A DNA stretch of 64,000 bases from Metellina segmentata. Lineage: Eukaryota > Arthropoda > Arachnida > Araneae > Tetragnathidae. The number at the start of each line of letters is the position of its first letter. The stretch's first letter is position 1. The stretch is from assembly GCA_947359465.1 (NCBI GenBank), contig OX375876.1, positions 67,152,998-67,216,997 of the forward strand, given 5' to 3'. A model generated the notes under the pieces. The model made no database searches. It saw only the letters and a program-made list of their open reading frames with translations, and was not told where the DNA came from. The position numbers were made by a program, and so were the translations under genes. Shown here piece after piece: positions 32,378 through 42,240 of the stretch.

Positions 32378-34704
32378 ATAGGGAATGCCGAAAAACATTT
32401 TCTTTCGAAATCGCTATTCTATTGGTGCGGTGTAAAATATTTTTTTGATTGGATAATATCTTCTGCACTCGCATCCCACTTGGATTTTGGAAATTTGGTT
32501 AAAAATTGGCAATTTTCACTCGGTATAGAACATATAATTATTCTTCAATATTGCTATTTTAATAGTGCGGAAGAGGTGCCTACTGGGTTAAATAAGAAAG
32601 ATGTAAAATATTTTTCGATCGAATAATATCTTGTTTCCGCATCGCAATTGAAATTTTGCGGTTTCTGAAGAAAATTGCAGTTTTTTATGCGTTATAGAGA
32701 TAAATCAAAAATGAAAAATAGATAGGTACAAACACTGTTTATTGCTGTATTGTATTGTACATTTGATTATATTGCCTGAAAATTATTAAATAATAGCTGA
32801 GTCTCAAAAAATTAATATAATATTTGTTAAGAATATTGTAACTATAGAATGTTACGACATGACCATACCAAAAGTTTACTTCGACACACAGTTCAACTGG
32901 CTGTGTGTGACATGGAAAGTGAATAAAGTACCATTCTGGATTTTATTATCACGCACAATGGAACTAAATATGGCAGTGGATATATCACGGAGGATTGGTG
33001 GAGAATCAATTTAGTACAGTCAATCAATTTAGTACAATCAGCAGCTTCAAAATTCAGTTTTGGTGGGAGAAATACACGTACTGACTTTACATTGGAAGAT
33101 GACTATCTAGACTTAATTATTCGTAGTGCAGCAAGTTCTCTGATGTGCGGTCTTTCATCCTTCAACATACTTCTAGGGAAGAGCAAAGAACGAATTTCGA
33201 CAAATTACTCCATCAACGACGTCCTTGAGGTCTTGAGATAGATACCTGGATCTAGATATAGTATTCCACATCTGTTTAGCTCCATCTTTCAGCGAGTTTT
33301 TAGACTTGATATTAAACTAGTTTGAAGTGTAAAATTACATAATAAATTCAGCTATTTGTTTCAACTTGAAAGAATGATCTGGAGAACTAACATATGGTCT
33401 TAGAACTCTGTTCGCTGTTGTTAGCCAGCGTGAATGTGATAATGAACCAGGCTGAGTCTAGTCAGTTCATCAAAACAATCACCCAATCGCAACGCTTGAG
33501 ATATTTCTAGTAAGTACATTTAAGCCTTGCTTAAGTCACGTCTATCAGTTGGTAATTTGCCGTCAATAATTTCGAAAGTTGTCACTGGCAAAGTTTCACA
33601 TGTAAGGAGCGTTTTCATAATATTACCAAAATATGGTTTTGGACCATTTGTTGGCCCATCCAACGTTTCAAGCAGATGCCTCAGAGTCAGTTCATTAAAA
33701 CGCAGGAGACATATTACCCACTGCAGAAGTTAACCAAGTTTCGATTCCAAACACCGAATTACACCAGATTTCCATCCGGTATTAACATATTTGCAGTCAC
33801 AGTCAATTGCCAGCAGTGAAAGATCCCTTCAAAATATCTGATAATAATCGCGGAAATCTGTTTTATGGTGTCAAATGATGGACTCAAATGAGTAATGTAA
33901 CTTGAACCTGGTTCTTCAATAAGAGAATAAATATTCCTCTTTTGCTTTTCCCGTGTACCTTTTAGTATCTACTCTCTTCTCTATCAGTGTAGAAACTTGT
34001 TTTTGTCAAACTTTGCAGCTTGCTTTTGTCAACCACCAAATTTGAGTTGTTGCTACTTATGAGACCAATATCGTGAAGAACACTTGAAGTAATTGCAGCC
34101 ACAGTCCGGTCCGAGACTCCAAATCTGTTGGCAACCACAGCAGTTGAAAGGAACCCAAGTCGCATTTGTAATGATTTAGATATGAACGGAGTTAATTGTT
34201 TGTACTTAGGATCATTCAAAGAGATTAAACGGTTCGATGTCGATGGTTTGTAAATGTCCAGATTAAATCTACTTCAGATATATCTGCGGAGGAATGTGAA
34301 TTGTGAGCCCCCCTCCCCTCCTTTCACTTCCTGACAGATACAGGCAGCATGAAAAAAAAGAAAAAGTGCACTTTTCTTCAAAAATAGCAAAATTTCAATT
34401 GCGATGCGAAAACAGAAGATATTATTCGATCAAAAAATATTTTGCACCTTTCTTATTGAACCCAGTGGGCACCTCTTCCGCACTATTAGAATAGCAATAT
34501 TGAAAAAATATTTTTGTAACCTACGCCGAGTAACAATTGCCAATTTTTACTCAAATTTCCAAAATCCAAGTGGGATGCAAGGGCAGAAGATATTATCCAA
34601 TCAAAAAAATACTTTACACCGTGTTTATTGAACCCAGATAAAACCCTTTTCGCACTATTAGAATAGCGTTTTCGAAAGAAAGAAAGTGTTTTTCGGCCCA
34701 CCAT
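32378..34704 (-). mobile_element. hAT-like transposon with ~330-bp composite inverted repeats and 8-bp duplication
   Basis: ACTAAGTA at 32370-32377 and 34705-34712 flanks the element. The related segment at 6460-7275 has one ACTAAGTA and no insertion. The outermost bases are ATAGGGAATGCCGAAAAACA on the left and, on the minus strand, ATGGTGGGCCGAAAAACACT on the right. The inverted repeats extend about 320-340 bp inward (32378-32695 and 34362-34704). In the right one, two direct subunits of about 171 bp each start with GCTATTCTAATAGTGCG; the left one has lost part of its outer subunit. The interior holds a decayed minus-strand gene. The 8-bp duplication points to hAT, but such long ends are unusual there. 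Confidence 0.88.
32930..34262 (-). pseudogene. Decayed transposase-like gene of the long-TIR element
   Basis: The clearest open part is minus-strand 34219-33962, with SLQMRLGFLSTAVVANRFGV and SDRTVAAITSSVLHDIGL. Downstream, in shifting frames, come IEEPGSSYITHLSPSFDTIK, AIDCDCKYVNTGWKSGVIRC, LQWVICLLRFNELTLRHLLE, TLDGPTNGP, YLLEISQALRLGD, SLKDGAKQMWNTISRSRYL and ERPHIRELAALRIIKSR. I know this order from a large, usually unnamed arthropod repeat protein family. The D-C-NVNTG and C-LL-NEL pattern resembles the D-G and C-H segments of hAT transposases, but I cannot assign the superfamily from sequence alone. Stops and frameshifts throughout show it is dead. The full protein would be about 450 residues or more. 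Confidence 0.75.
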
Positions 34705-34712
34705 ACTAAGTA

Positions 34713-35305
34713 AACCATTTCAGGGCCGTCGCAGTTGAAACACTGGTGAACTAGTCATTAGTAGCATAATTAAAAAAATAGTACCAAATACGATCTTTGG
34801 TGGAGTTAAGGCATCTCTTTTGGATGCATTTAATCTATACATCAGTGAGGTTAGGACACAAGTGTTGTTACCTAAAGATTGATGTACCAGACTGATTTTC
34901 CCACGATATAAAACCTCAGGACTATTATTTATCCTACCTTTTAAAAAAAGTAGCAAACAGTTTTCTTAGGCCCTATTTTAGTAACTTTTTAGTTTCTCAG
35001 ATACAAAATGAATAGACTGAAGCAGAGAATATGCTAATTAAATAGGAAACATGTTGAAGTTTTTGCCAAGAAATTTGAATTTTAAAATTAAAAACTCTAT
35101 ATTTTTTTACTGAGATTTTATTTACAATATAGCAAACACAGCTTTCAGGGTTCCCATGGCATAGTGCCGAATCTCTGAAAAAAAAATCCGAATTTTTTTC
35201 TCATTCGCGCGCGCGCTACTATTTAAAAGAACACAAATCTATATTTTCGTTTACCTTTGGTGAATTTTCAAAAATATTTACTAAGGTGTTTGATAAGTCA
35301 CCAAA
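34713..35305. repeat. Dispersed repeat segment, copy B, right part
   Basis: This continues the homology to 6559-7275: TTAGTAGCATAATTAAAAAAA, CTTTGGTGGAGTTAAG, TTAATCTATACATCAGTGAGG, TCAGATACAAAATGAATAGAC and AATTTGAATTTTAAAATTAAA. It lacks the left hairpin arm present in copy A. A short GCGCGCGCGC run lies near 35207. Confidence 0.85.
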
Positions 35306-35960
35306 ATGTTCTAAATAGAAGCTTTTGTGACGATTAGGCATAAAAAAATTGTCCACATTGAAAAATAGTTCAGTCGTTTTTTAGTCGCCGATGTCGGCCC
35401 TGCAAAATACATTTGAGTGATAAAGGACACTTAGTTTTACCGATCAAGACTAAAAGCCTTATATGAAACTGAAATAATGATATTAAAACGCGTAAGTATT
35501 TTAGACAGTTAAGTAATACCAACATTGTAAGTAGATACAATTCCAGGTTCTTTTATTTGGTAATGCCATGGCTGCTTTGCTGACAATGAAGTGCTGCGAG
35601 TTGACTAGTCCAGTATATAGTAATCTCAACGTAATGGAAATATTTACCATTCACAAAAAAAACCCTTCGGTTTCTGACACACATTATGGATAACCTTGGT
35701 AGCTATGGTAAGACTTAGAAGCGGTCACGCAATATATATGATTTTTGGGGAAATAGTTTAAAAATTTCCAACTTGTCCATGCTCCAGCAGCTTTGTCCCA
35801 TATTATAGATTATACCGATGCATCTGTGGGACAAATTCGGAATGAACAAAGGTGACTTGTACGATATGGTCTTTAGAAATTGGTCTAGTTTACACCTTGA
35901 CCAACGGGGTAGCAGCTACGCAATTTTTACTTTTGGGTGAAGGTAATGAACCATATTAAA
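35306..35960. other. No supported feature
   Basis: No gene is supported. A short YTDAS-like reading near 35815 is not enough to call a retrotransposon. Confidence 0.45.
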
Positions 35961-36347
35961 TTATAATTTATTAAATGCGCTCATAAAATATTTTCGGTGT
36001 AACCGTACCCACTGTGCTAGCAGCCTTCGATTGGTAGGCTTGTGACGTCGCCGAAACCGCCACTGGCCTTTAATTCCAAATTCCTGAAACATATGCCCGA
36101 GCCCTGCTGACGAACAGCTGTCCCGTTTGTTTTGGGGTGCCAGTGATTTGTGGCTGGTCGGAATAAGGGGTCTGCCGACAAAGGAGATACGTTGGAGAAC
36201 TCGAGGGAAGCGGATGTTTTTTGGTTTTTCGGTGCTCGTTGATGAAACCGCGGCTGTTTTTTGCACCTGTTTCGCACCACCCATGTCATAGGGATGCAAA
36301 TCTCTAGTGTACAAAGTATACATAATTAATTGCAAAATAAAATGCAA
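35961..36347 (-). other. GC-rich open block with 128-codon frame, probably repeat-derived
   Basis: This block is far richer in G and C than its surroundings and is open in two minus-strand frames (36347-35961 and 36289-36017). The longer frame contains FPRVLQRISFVGRPLIPTS and FRRRHKPTNRRLLAQW and has no domain I recognise. On the minus strand CTGCTAGCACAGTGGGTACG (about 36031-36012) matches a polymerase III A box (TAGCACAGTGGG), but a well-spaced B box is not clear. A SINE or other repeat is the likelier reading than a host gene. Confidence 0.4.
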
Positions 36348-36969
36348 GTTATTTTTAAACTAGGCTGTTCCATTTTGTAGAAAGGCACACCACTCGGCCC
36401 ACTACGTTACAGGCTGTACAGATTATATTCCTCTCTAATGTGTCAATAAAATTTTCCTTGTATGCATCTCCATTTTATTGAAGTGATCTGTCTTGTGTTT
36501 GGCCTAGCTATGCCAAATATGACCCAACAAATCAGAAGTATTTTGATAATTGTTTTAGCTAATTTACGACGAGTCTAGTTTTAAAGACCTTAAAATAAAA
36601 TGTTAGTAAAATGCGACATGAAACACCAAAGTAAGCAACCAGCATTGGCTGGAACCAAGCAACCAAGTTTAGAATCTAGAATTTTTAGTCTCGATAGCCT
36701 ATTGGCAAGAGGGGAGAAAGAACCTATCATATTAATTATAATATATGAAGATACATACTCCTGAAAAGTGGACATAAAAGTAATTTTCCCTCTGTGTGTT
36801 TGTCTGGACGAGGTATCTCATCATCAGCAAAATTCGTCAGATCTTGACGGACGAAATATTTTGTCGATAAAGTATACACTTTCATAACTTGGTTTGTTTT
36901 TAGGACAGAAATAAAGCGCTATAACCTTTATTGTTATTAAAAAGTCCGAAAAAAAAACCCCGACAACAT
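36348..36969. other. No supported gene; SINE 2 and GACGA traces
   Basis: CTGTCTTGTGTTTGGCCTAG at about 36489 resembles the SINE 2 core, and 36810-36880 carries the GACGA repeat in inverse orientation. Nothing else is recognised. Confidence 0.45.
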
Positions 36970-37520
36970 AAATCATTAAGTGAAAACATGGAAGCAAATA
37001 AAAGAACCTAAGGCTTGGAATTTAAACAGCTTCTGGCATAAATCACACTCGAAACTTTTCATTGCCGAAACGAGTCCGAAAAAAGAAGACAAACCTCCGG
37101 AAAAGAGACGAAAGATATGCAGAAAACTACATCCCCAGAGAAACAATAATAAACTCTGACACCCCAACAGCGATCGTTATTATAACTCCGACAGCACAAA
37201 ACTCTTCTCATTACCCCACAGATGCAAAGTAGCCTCGCTCTGTGACGCGACGTGATGGCTCACTTTATTGAACTGGGGAAGCCAGAGTTTTCTTTATTTA
37301 TTTACTACGGACCGAAACGAGCTTTCTCTATCGCGTGGACACAGATTTTCTATTCATAGGGAAATGCACGAGAGACAATGGACCCAAGACCGTAAAATGC
37401 CTCCTTCCCCCTTTATGAGCAGCTTCCCCTTTCGCTCCATCTGCTGGGCAGGAAAAAAAACCGCTATCTACTCTGGAATGGGTTATTATAAAGCCCCCTT
37501 TTAGAGTTATGACGGGTTAA
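36970..37520. other. GC-richer unique block, possible regulatory DNA
   Basis: No repeat similarity is seen. Composition is more balanced than in the flanks. A 78-codon plus-strand frame at 37268-37504 has no recognisable domain. Elements such as CTCTGTGACGCGACGTGATG (37239) and TCGCTCCATCTGCTGGGCAG (37432) look non-random. A conserved non-coding element or untranslated exon is possible; this is inference from composition. Confidence 0.3.
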
Positions 37521-37928
37521 AATATGAAATAACATATGGTGAGAAATGTTATTGTCCCACACTCTCGTTACTCGCGGGTTTTAACTAGGTCCTGGAGCTT
37601 TCCTGTGTTCTTTTATCGGGGGAGTTTATAGTCCGAGGCGGAGTGATGTGATGCTTAATATATGCTTGTTGAGGAGGATCCTAGTGGAAAAGGGGTTTAC
37701 TATTCACGTATAACTGTTATAAACAATGTTTTCGGACATTTTTATATTTCTTTTGGTTTGTTAAGTCTTTATGTGTGTGTGTGCTAGGAGATTCATGAAC
37801 CCTTTAAGTGTTATGAATAAAAAAAACAGCCAAAATCCCACTCATGCGTTTAAGAGTACATCACGTTCGAGTACACCTCTTGTTTTTTTAAATGTAATGC
37901 ATTCGAAAATAAAGGGGAAAGTAGGTAC
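37521..37928. other. No supported feature
   Basis: No gene or repeat is recognised apart from a short (TG)n run near 37772. Confidence 0.5.
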
Positions 37929-38144
37929 TTAACCCTCTGAAGTCTGAAGGGATTATCCGTTCTGCAACCTGTAGTCTTCCTTGCTTGACTTCTAACCAAT
38001 TGTAGACTTCTTTACAAACATAAATTTTCTTAATATCCTTTAAAAATATGTAGTTATAGTGGTTACTTAGTCATTATGTATGTGTGTTGTGGGGTAAAGC
38101 CAATGTAACATAACTTGAAGAATTCGTAAAGCTCAATGGGTTAA
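37929..38144. mobile_element. TTAA-flanked MITE, piggyBac-like
   Basis: TTAA at 37929-37932 is followed by CCCTCTGAAGTCTGAAGG. The right end, GCTCAATGGG, precedes TTAA at 38141-38144. The related right ends at 38575 (CGCTTCGAGGG, TTAA) and 15890 (GACTCTTAGAGGG, TTAA) read inward as CCCTCGAAGC and CCCTCTAAGAGTC, so the consensus terminus is CCCTCT-AAG. A TTAA target with CCC termini is characteristic of piggyBac. It has no coding capacity. Confidence 0.72.
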
Positions 38145-38427
38145 AAATCATTCAAGCTATAATCGTGGAAATTTTAAAATTAGTTATATTGTTATATTAG
38201 GTTTATCAACAGATCCCAAACTACCACAAATGAACTTTTTTTAAATTTACGTATACATTTAAAATATAATCTTATAATATCTAAACTTAAGACCACATAA
38301 TAGAAAATTTAAAGAGATTGCATATTTACAATATGCTTATCGACAACTAATTTACTGACTGGCTAAAATCCTTCGAAAGATTCACATGCATAATCCCAAC
38401 CTGCGGTTTTTCTGAGTGAATTTTAAC

Positions 38428-38432
<5 letters not shown>

Positions 38433-38458
<26 letters not shown>
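38433..38458. repeat. (TC)n microsatellite
   Basis: A pure TC run lies inside the second unit of the 433-bp repeat and is absent from the first unit. Confidence 0.97.
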
Positions 38459-39000
38459 GACCTTTGAAATTCTTTCTCGGATTCCCCCAAAGAATAAATG
38501 TGGTTATTTATTCATTATGTGAGTTATATGGGATAAAAGCAATGCTACGCAACTTAAAAAATTCGTTACGCTTCGAGGGTTAAGAAATGACTAAACCACT
38601 TGTTATGGAAGTTGTAAAATATGTAAGATTGAGTATTCTAATTAGATCCCAAACTACCGCAAATCAGTTTTGTTTAAAATTTACATGTCTGTCCCATTAA
38701 AAATATGACTACCAAAACCTATGACTACATAAAAAAAATATACAGAGATTGCATACTCGTAGTGTGTTTATCAACACCAAATAAATAACTGACTGATTGA
38801 AATCCTTTGGAAAGGTTCACACGTATAATCCCAACCTGCAAGATTCAATTTTCTCTGCATGACTTCTAAGCGATTTTGAACTGCGGGAAAATTTTTCTAT
38901 TATTCTTTCAACAAATAATAATCGTCATGCTTAATCATTTTCGTCTCGTGAAGTGGAACCAAAATTATCGGAAATCTCGTGAGTCTACTGAGTTTGAACG

Positions 39001-40586
39001 TAATATAAATACGATATTAATGTAATTTAACTAGAAGGTACAACATTCTAAGAATAATTTCTGAGTCATTCTGATTTTGAGAGGTAAGGAAATATTAATG
39101 AATAGTGTATCCTCTTGGACGGTTCTCTATTAATCGTTTTTTAATGATGAACATGTGGTATGAACTGCCTAAAGTATTTTAGATAATCGTTGGTTACTCT
39201 TTATTTCGCTATATATGGCGGAATTTCTCTTTTGTTTAACCTTTGGAACAATATCGACATTGATGCCTATCTGATAAAGTCGAAATGTTTATCGATACTG
39301 ATACATCCCGAATAAATCTTGTTAATTCACGTCTCTTATGTGAAACAACAGACCACATGAGCCTCAAAAAATTAAAATACCGAACGGAAAAATAATTATT
39401 TCCTGAGAAATATGAAGTCTACCAAATCTGAAGCGCGTTGTAATTTTTACGGGATATGACACACTTTTTAATTTGAACACATCCGTATAAATTAAATAAA
39501 TTATATTTTTCCGTATCTTTTGATGTATACTTTAAAATCTTAAGTTAATATTCCATACCCCATGTCGATATTTATGTTTCTACACACACCACTAAATATT
39601 GAAAATTCAGAATATATCTCTCTTAATTAAATTATGGAATTCAAAAGGCAAACAAAGCAAGATATGCATTACAAATAATTAATACTTTTTATTGATATTC
39701 TTTGACTTGACAAGATGATTGATTAAAGGTTCTGTTTGTATATTTGCTTCTTTACTGATATTTGGCTATTAATACTCGAGGAACAAGAACAGGGCGCACA
39801 TCTTATGAAGTTGGTGACGAACCACTTCAAAATATCTTTAATTGAAAATTAGATTTTTCATTATAAATTTTTGTGATGAGTGTATTGTGTGTAATATCTA
39901 ATTTTTATAGTTCAGAGGATTCAATGCAGATAAAATATGTTGTATGCGTGAAACTCTTCTATTTAAGGGAACAAGTGCAGTCTACGTAATGCTAAAATGG
40001 TCAAATTTTAAGGAACATCTTCTAGAACCTTTTATGTATATTGATTTAAATTTTTTTGTACCGGTTAGTAATACACTTTTAAACACTTTAACACAGGGAT
40101 TAAAAAGAAAAACTTGAAATTTTATTTTATGAACGGTTTTTCTTCAACTATGTTTTTAAAGACCAATTTTAATCCTTTTCAACAATCAAAATGAACTTTT
40201 CTGAGAGGATAGAAAAAATGACTGTGTTAAAATATATTATAGGGTATGTTACACTTGCAAACCATTTTTTTATATTTGCTTGAATAGACTGAAAAAATAT
40301 TTCTTTTATGGAAAAATTTACATTTTGAGATATTGAAGTTTAAAACTGAAAATTGATCTTACTTCAGGTACGTACAAGTATTGTTTAAAACATTATTTCA
40401 AACACTTCTACTCCAACGTATCTTTATTAATGATATAATTTTAAACATAAGCATTTATTAAAATTCATGAAAAAATAATCGAAATTGTGCACTGGTCCCC
40501 TTAACAAAAACTAATAGTTTCACTTCTGTAATGTTTGCTTTAGCCATTTAAAATTTTCCTGACTAACCCTTTTAGATATTTGCTGT
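39001..40586. other. No supported feature
   Basis: AT-rich sequence without recognisable gene or repeat. Confidence 0.55.
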
Positions 40587-41138
40587 TACTACCCTACAAT
40601 AATGGACCGGACGCCAGCAGATTTGCATAAAATCCGACTACTTGATTAGGGATGTTTTTCGTGATATGGCCTGGGATGTTGTGCATGTTGTTCCTGGTTA
40701 ATTGAACGCCGACGCCTAGATGAACATTTTGGACAATCAGATTCTTTCTATGCTCTGGCAATTTTATGGAATGGACGAATGTTGCTTCCAAGGCGACAAC
40801 GCTCCGTGTCCTGTTGCAGCCTTTGTCAAGCAGTGGTATCAAGATATGGACGTAACACGTCTCTCTTGGCCTGCTCATAGTCCCAACCATATGGAACATT
40901 TGTAGGACGAGTTAAGAACAGGGAACCATGTCCGAAATCTACAGCTGAGCTGGCGACATTCTTGCAACAGGAATGTACACAAATACCCACAACTGTGTAT
41001 CAAAACCGTCTTGAAAGTATGCGCAGAAGGGTTGTTAGTGTAATTGCAGCACGTGGGAGACCATCCCTCAATTAAAGCATATATTTTTTCCCTCATACCA
41101 TCACATCTTGCAAACCGGTCCATTATTGCAGGGTAGTA
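40587..41138 (+). mobile_element. Internally deleted Tc1-like element, copy 2
   Basis: Terminal inverted repeats are TACTACCCTACAATAATGGA followed by CCGG at the left, and CCGG followed by TCCATTATTGCAGGGTAGTA at the right, with TA at 41139-41140. The 552-bp element joins the left end directly to the middle of the transposase gene at the same point as copy 1 (27397-27940). The transposase carboxyl half remains on the plus strand. It is non-autonomous. Confidence 0.93.
40640..41075 (+). pseudogene. Tc1-like transposase, carboxyl half
   Basis: After a frameshifted start (LLD, stop, GCFS-YGLGCC), the frame beginning at 40720 reads MNILDNQILSMLWQFYGMDE, then QGDNAPCPVAAFVKQWYQ, with the second catalytic aspartate in GDNAPC, and SWPAHSPNHMEHL with the glutamate. 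Two codons of the usual SPDLNPIEHLW motif are missing, and a TAG follows. A shifted frame then gives AELATFLQQECTQIPTTVYQ and SMRRRVVSVIAARGRPSLN and stops at 41073-41075. This is the normal Tc1 carboxyl end. The amino half with the DNA-binding domain and first aspartate is deleted. Confidence 0.92.
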
Positions 41139-42170
41139 TATATGCCAAATCAGCTTTTTTCCGAATACATAGATACATATCTTAGCACAAGCTATTCCCT
41201 AATGAAGCCAATTATCTATTTTTGATCCTATGCCTCCATTGTTTATTAACTACGAATTTAGGGTACAAATAAAGTAAATCAGATGGTTAGTTGAATGGGA
41301 TTTATGGCAGAAACTCTACAAGGAGACTACGAAACGCCAAAGAAACGAAGTTATAGTTAGAGATGAAAAACGGCATCAAAACATGTAATTTATTTTCTTG
41401 CTAATTTGGCAGCATTTTCGTAGGATCAGAAGAAAGAACCAATGTTAATTACCTTACTTCGCGAGCGGAACCCTTAAGACGCTATAAACTCCATCTTTCT
41501 TTGTTATGCTAGAATCGATCTATCTCAACGCGTACCTTTATCAGATTTATAGATGGCGGAGATACCTCTTTTTTGAATTAGCTTTCCTTTACAATTTTTC
41601 CCCGTGGAAGGAGTCCAAGTCTTCTAGTCTGTAATCTTTTTACTATTTCGGTCTCCGCTTGAGGGATGATCGACTCGAAGTGGCCTTTTTCTTATCATTT
41701 TCTTTTCCTGTGGGAAAAAAAGGGTATCTCAGCAGTTTTTGGTTTGTGGCGTATCATCGAGATTCTTCAGAAAGCGCTTCGAGTTATGGTTCCAGATTCA
41801 CCAGAGAATGAAAAGAGCTGCCGTTTATTACTAAGCTTTCCGATATTTCTTTCATCTGGGTGAATGAGCTTTGTTTAGCTTAATCTGAAATTGTATACAG
41901 GTTGACACTTTAAGGAAAAATCTATCTGGTATGTGAAGTGGGAGAAGTTAACTTAGACCTTGTTATAAAAAGAGATTACTACTTTTGTTATTAGCATTGC
42001 TGAAAGACAGACAAGTGGGGTTCTTCTAATGCTTTTAAGGTACCTGTTTCTTCATATTTATATTGTTTATTGATAAGGTGATTGATTCTTTGATGATGCT
42101 TTGCATGATTTCTCCGAAACAAAAGTTTTAAATGACGGACTCCTCCTAATTATGACTGATACCCGGTAAA
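41139..42170. other. No supported gene; moderately GC-richer around 41300-41860
   Basis: The frame at 41666-41863 has no recognisable domain. No repeat family is seen. Confidence 0.45.
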
Positions 42171-42240
42171 AATCCTGAGGCTAACCTTCTTTTATAAAGG
42201 GGGAAAATCCTGAGTCTAACCTTCTTTTATAAAGGGGAAA
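42171..42240. repeat. 34-bp tandem duplication
   Basis: AATCCTGAG-CTAACCTTC followed by TTTTATAAAGGGG occurs twice in a row, differing by one base and one indel. It is a recent slippage or duplication event. Confidence 0.95.

Larger units (their letters stand above)
37929..39000. repeat. 433-bp tandem repeat, about 2.5 units, built around the MITE
   Basis: GATCCCAAACTACC-CAAAT lies at 38212 and 38645, CAACCTG-AGNNTT at 37968, 38398 and 38833, and TTCATTATGTG-GT-T in each full unit. The period is about 433 bp. Each unit contains a copy of the TTAA MITE plus a flank with AGATTGCATA and CTGACTG-NTNAAATCCTT. The copies are diverged, so the duplication is old. Confidence 0.87.

Noticed and set aside
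35700..35940. Possible gypsy-type RNase H (YTDAS reading near 35815)
   Set aside because: The similarity is limited to a few residues, stops follow immediately, and no reverse transcriptase or integrase motifs lie nearby.
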